Positions 60,138 through 64,000 of a DNA stretch of 64,000 nt are shown here, piece by piece. A program made the position numbers and the translations under genes. Below the pieces are notes generated by a model. The model saw nothing but the letters and a program-made list of their open reading frames with translations, did not search any database and was not told the DNA's origin. The stretch comes from Cryptomeria japonica (lineage: Eukaryota; Streptophyta; Pinopsida; Cupressales; Cupressaceae), in NCBI RefSeq assembly GCF_030272615.1, contig NC_081410.1:112854433-112918432 (forward strand), in the 5' to 3' direction. The stretch's first letter is position 1. Each line of letters begins with the position of its first letter.

Positions 60138-61413
60138 TTTTGTTGTTGATTATTTCGTCATTGATTCCTCGGGTCCTTATCCAGTATCTCGATAGAAGTC
60201 TATTTCTTTCCTACCCATTGATAATGAGCTTAGAGTTGCTTTTGAGGTAGAGCTTCGTAATAGATCTCTTGTGTTTCAAAATAAAGATGATACTTTGGTT
60301 TGGGCTAAGAGTGCTTCAGGTCCCTATTCAGTAAGGGAGGGGTACAAATCCTTGTTTCAGTCCTCTTCTTATTTCCATTGGCCTTCTTATCTTTTTTGGC
60401 ATTCGGCGTGTCTTCCTAAAGCCGGGTCTTTTTCTTGGTTGGTAGTTCAAGATAGAGTTCTCATCAGGATGAGATTGGATAGGCTTGGGATTACTACGGT
60501 TTTAGCTTGTGTGTTTTGTGGATATTTTATGGAAACCATAGATCATGTGTTGTTGCATTGTCCGTTTGCTACGGATTGTTGGTACTGGTTATTTGGAATG
60601 ATTGGTTGGTCCTCTACTATTAGTCCTAGTTTATTATCACATTTCATGGCTTGGACTTTGTTGTTTTCATCCTCTTTTTGCTCCTCTATTTGGATTGTGG
60701 CACCTTCTATAGTTATTTGGAACATCTGGCTAGAGAGGAATTCTAGGATTTTTACTCGTAAGTCTGCTTCATTTAAGGAGGTTATTGACAAGATTCAATC
60801 CTCCATTTATGAGGTGGTTCTTTCTTACATTTATAAAAACTTGGAACATTTGAGGTCCTTTTCTCATTGGGATAATTAGGTAACATGAAAATGGAGTTCA
60901 CTTCGAGTCATTCCTTCCCATGGGGCTTTAACACCTGGATTACCCTCACTTTCAAAACGTAGGATGACCAAATGGATAGCCCACCCCCCAAAATTCTCCT
61001 TCAAGTTAAATTTTGACGGGGCTGCTAAGGGTAATCCGGGGAAGGCAGGGGTTGGGGTGGTCATCTTTGATCATAATTCTAAGATTGTTAAAGCTGTCGG
61101 TAAATATATTGGTGTCAGCTCCAATAATGTTTTTGAATTTTAAACGTTATCTTTTGGTCTGGATCTTGTCACAACTTTGGGCATTAAGGACATCATCATT
61201 CAAGGGGACTCAATGTTGGTCTTTCAATCAGTCTCTGCTAAAAAAATTGTCTCTTGGCATCTGCAGTACTTGTTGGAGCACATCCTTACACAGTTGAAGT
61301 GTTTTTCTACCTTTACTATATCTCATTGTTATAGGGAAATAAATGTTATTGCAGACTACTTGGCTAATAGGGCTGTTGTTGAAGGGGCTGAGTATTTGGA
61401 GGTTTCCCTCTGA
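60138..61413 (+). pseudogene. LINE-B ORF2, 3' part, unit 2
   Basis: It resumes right after the copia element. 60271-60879 is open for 202 codons and holds the zinc motif (CVFCGYF...DHVLLHCPF). The RNase H follows (61000-61413) with NFDGAAKGNPGKAGVG, QGDSMLVF and YREINVIADYLANR. It ends at TGA 61411-61413. One TAG (near 60877) and a TAA (61141) interrupt it. This copy is better preserved than 27620-28898. Confidence 0.8.
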
Positions 61414-62759
61414 GACATCCCTGCCTCTTGCATTTGTATTCTCCTTTAAAAATAGATTGGTCATGGTTGTAGCCTATATCACACTCCTTGCTGGGTGTGG
61501 TTTTTATTTTGCATATGACATTGAGGAGGATGTTGTCTACCTTATGGAAACTGCCTTGTTAATGACATATTCGATAAGTATCTTCGCATGGAGCAAGGAG
61601 GGTGTGGAGTCTGCATTCGTGTGACTTGTATCCTTCTTACTGGCTTTGTATTTACTTTGGCTTTTCATCACCTGTTTGGTTGTGATGAATTTGTTCTTCA
61701 TAGGACTGATTTTGCCTATTTCTCATGATATTATTCTGTTTTCCTGAGTATGGTAGTAGTATGAGTATTCGGGCTCGAGAAGCTCATTGCTTAGGATGTA
61801 CTCATTAGTTGTGTACCTATTGTTTTGAGTGGGTATACTCCTATCATTATATCTTTCTGATTGGTGGTTTTGTTTGCTAATCATGTTGTGGTAAGTTTGG
61901 GGTGGATGTTTCGAGTATCATTGCTTAATTATTTTTACTACTTACCATTCACTTGCTAGGTTGTTTACTGATGATTGCTTTGAGATGGTAGAGTCTTCTC
62001 TATTGATTATCTTTGATTGAGTAATCAGTGGGGGACGAGTTTCTATAACATGGCTTTGGTTCATTATTACTGGGTGACTTCATTTTGCCAGCCTGGTTTC
62101 TCCTTTCATGCTTATGATTATGTGGAGCGTGTTATGTTCACCCCTCTTGCACGTTCCTTATTTATCATAACATGAAGTTGGTTTCTGCACATTCAGGGAG
62201 GCCTCGTGTTTGGCTTTTGTAGTTTTTGGATGGATTGTACCCATGGGCTTCTTGTAATGGGTAGATTGGCTTGTGTTACTTGAGAAATACTGAAGGGTTT
62301 TCTTACTGGTTCTTTCCCTTCAGTGCTCTTTGAACTAGACACTGTAAAAAAAAATAAAACAATAATTATTAATATCTTTCAGTGGTTTTATCCACTTTTA
62401 TAAAAAACAAAACAAAACTAGTAGCTGCAACTTCTCGAAACCAGTGATCCAACAACATGTACTATTTTTGAGTAGAACATGAGTTGTAGCCACAACATTT
62501 TTGGAATCGAACTCAAAATGTAGTAGTGGAAATACTAATCCTACATTCATATATTATCTATAGGCACTAAGGACATGTCCACATAACTAAAGGTTGTTCA
62601 ACAAATCATTCTTCTGCATATCCTACAATCGTTGCAGCCATGAGACCACATTTTTTTCAGGAATATTGTCATGTTTTGTTTATGCTTTGATCTTGAACGT
62701 TTCTAAAGTCTTTTCACCAAATATTTAAAACCATTAATTCATTTCAGAATTCAAAATAT
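61414..62759. other. LINE-B 3' region and unit 2 end
   Basis: Counterpart of 28899-30243. No convincing gene. The A-rich run is at 62345-62360 and homology with unit 1 ends at 62759. Confidence 0.6.
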
Positions 62760-63128
62760 CCTTGTGCCTTCTATTTCTTGATCTTTCACCTCCCTTTCCT
62801 TTTGCTTTGTCCCCATTTAGTTTTTAGATTTGACAAATTTTTTAAAGATTTTAGTGGCAAGCGAGAACGCTTCTTGGCCTTCAATTCTCTACTTCTTTAA
62901 AAGCCCAATCCAATAAAACCTCTGCAGAGAATATGATTCAATCCCTTTCTGGTAAACCATGCATAAAGCTGATACTTAATATCAACAACCAATTTCAAGA
63001 TTGTGTAGCAATTCATTGCTCATTTCTTGCTGCTACTAGAAGTAGGGTCCTCATTATTAAAGATTGGAAAAGTCCCATTTCTTTAAAAACTACATCAGTT
63101 CCTATCTCCATTACTCAACCCCATGGAA

Positions 63129-63212
63129 ACTAAGCAGACAAAAATGATGCTATTGCCATCAATCAATATAACTAAGCAGACAAAAATGATGCTATTGCCA
63201 TCAATTAATATA
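63129..63212. repeat. 42-bp tandem repeat, two copies
   Basis: The word actaagcagacaaaaatgat occurs at 63129 and 63171, so the period is 42 bases (14 codons, frame kept). One base differs near the end of the unit. Confidence 0.9.
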
Positions 63213-63281
63213 ATTAATTTTGGAGTACAGGGTTTGTCTTTAAGAGCAAATTGGTTGAAGAATAATGATTCTATTTTAGAA

Positions 63282-63451
63282 GAACTTAAATTGGTTGTTG
63301 AAGTCTTCTCCGTACTAATAGATCACACTTACTTCCACTATGTTCAAAGAGGAACTTAAATTGGTTGTTGAAGTCTTCTCCGTACTAATAGATCATAATT
63401 ACTTCCACTATGTTCAAAGAGGAACTTAAATTGGTTGTTGAAGTCTTCTGG
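63282..63451. repeat. 70-bp tandem repeat, about 2.4 copies
   Basis: The word gaacttaaattggttgttg recurs at 63282, 63352 and 63422. The third copy is cut at tcttctgggtaatgag. Confidence 0.9.
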
Positions 63452-64000
63452 GTAATGAGATAGTGCCTCTTTAGGATTCCCAACATTGTAAACCTACAAT
63501 TGACTATGTTAACTTCAACTTGGATGGTGCTATTACGGTGAAATAGAGAAATCATTTTGTCTATGATATTTCCAGTACTACTCTCCATTTCAATGAGCTA
63601 TTCTAAATTTTGTTTCTTCCTAATCCACTCCTATGAATGAAAATGTCATAGATTTAACTTTTTCAAAATTTTATTTTGCAGAAATCAAATCCAACAAATG
63701 ACAAGGTCATCTTTAATTTAAATTACAAATGAATTTCACTAATAAATGCAGTTTTTATTATTTTTGATTTGTACCCTTTAATATATTATTCAAAGTATAT
63801 TTGCACCTCTTTTTGATACAAGTACTAGTATTTATCAATTGTTGAATGTTTCTGAATAAAAGTAAATAGTTTGAATAATGTATTAACTGAATTTTATTTA
63901 AAAAAACATATTTATAATTACTTTAACCAACATCAAAAATCTAATATACCGATAAAAAATAATGATGGATCTAAGCACCAAAGTCAGACTTGTTAAAATC

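Larger units (their letters stand above)
48650..62390 (+). mobile_element. LINE-B, unit 2, interrupted by solo LTR and copia
   Basis: Same element as 22150-29880, with ORF1 split by the solo LTR (49117-50624) and ORF2 split by copia (54146-60137). The 3' end lies near 62390 after an A-rich run. It has fewer premature stops than the unit 1 copy (for example cag and tgg codons here where unit 1 has tag). Confidence 0.8.
30250..62759 (+). repeat. Tandem segmental duplication, unit 2
   Basis: Unit 2 is collinear with 10877-30243, with two large additions: 36158-44878 (8.7 kb with LINE-A) and 54146-60137 (copia). It lacks the extra Q unit, the 84-bp duplication and the templated insertion of unit 1. 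Family P is cut at 30250, while copy 1 of P continues leftward to 9901, so 30250 is the novel joint and 62760 onward is the original right flank. Confidence 0.9.
62760..64000. other. Right flank, no recognised gene
   Basis: Single-copy within the window. A plus-strand frame at 62933-63133 (MIQSLSGKPCIKLI...) is open for 66 codons, and upstream sequence in the same frame (SLKAQSNKTSAEN) looks coding-like, but I recognise no family. From 63600 onward it is A+T-rich. Confidence 0.45.

Overview
The window looks like repeat-dense nuclear DNA from a plant with a large genome, possibly a gymnosperm. This rests on plant-type LINEs with a C-terminal RNase H, a Ty1/copia element primed by initiator tRNA-Met, plant hAT relics, long A+T-rich filler and degenerate open frames of unknown families. 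No intact host gene was recognised. All bacterial-style features (operons, RBS, CRISPR) are absent.

The dominant structure is a direct tandem duplication. Unit 1 is 10877-30243 and unit 2 is 30250-62759, joined by about six extra bases (30244-30249). Each unit holds, in the same order: a decayed unknown ORF (family P, minus), a decayed hAT element (minus) abutting a DUF4283 scrap, a 1.1 kb purine (GA-rich) tract, A+T-rich DNA, a low-copy repeat Q, an A+T-rich repeat T, a tRNA-like SINE, and LINE-B (plus), which carries a solo LTR with 5-bp target duplications. Hand comparison of short stretches gives roughly 1-4 % mismatch between units.

Unit 2 later gained two large pieces. One is an 8.7 kb block (about 36158-44878) that contains LINE-A (minus), flanked by a 15-bp target duplication. 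The other is a 6.0 kb, nearly intact copia retrotransposon (54146-60137) with 884-bp LTRs that differ at four positions, inserted in LINE-B ORF2. Unit 1 keeps the uninterrupted LINE-B site, so the copia insertion postdates the duplication. Unit 1 has its own changes: an extra Q copy, a templated 53-bp insertion and an 84-bp in-frame duplication.

The left flank (1-10876) holds three tandem R repeats, an LTR-like segment, the most complete hAT relic (3.7-6.5 kb), a decayed unknown gene with a 262-bp tandem repeat (7.5-9.5 kb) and the C-terminal end of P. The right flank (62760-64000) holds small tandem repeats and no recognised gene.

Most items are relics. The only element that looks close to functional is the copia polyprotein, which has one in-frame stop. 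The most unusual items are the filler-type duplication joint, the third ORF with an RG-rich tail in LINE-A, the ATGA ORF1/ORF2 overlap shared by both LINEs, and the unidentified family P.
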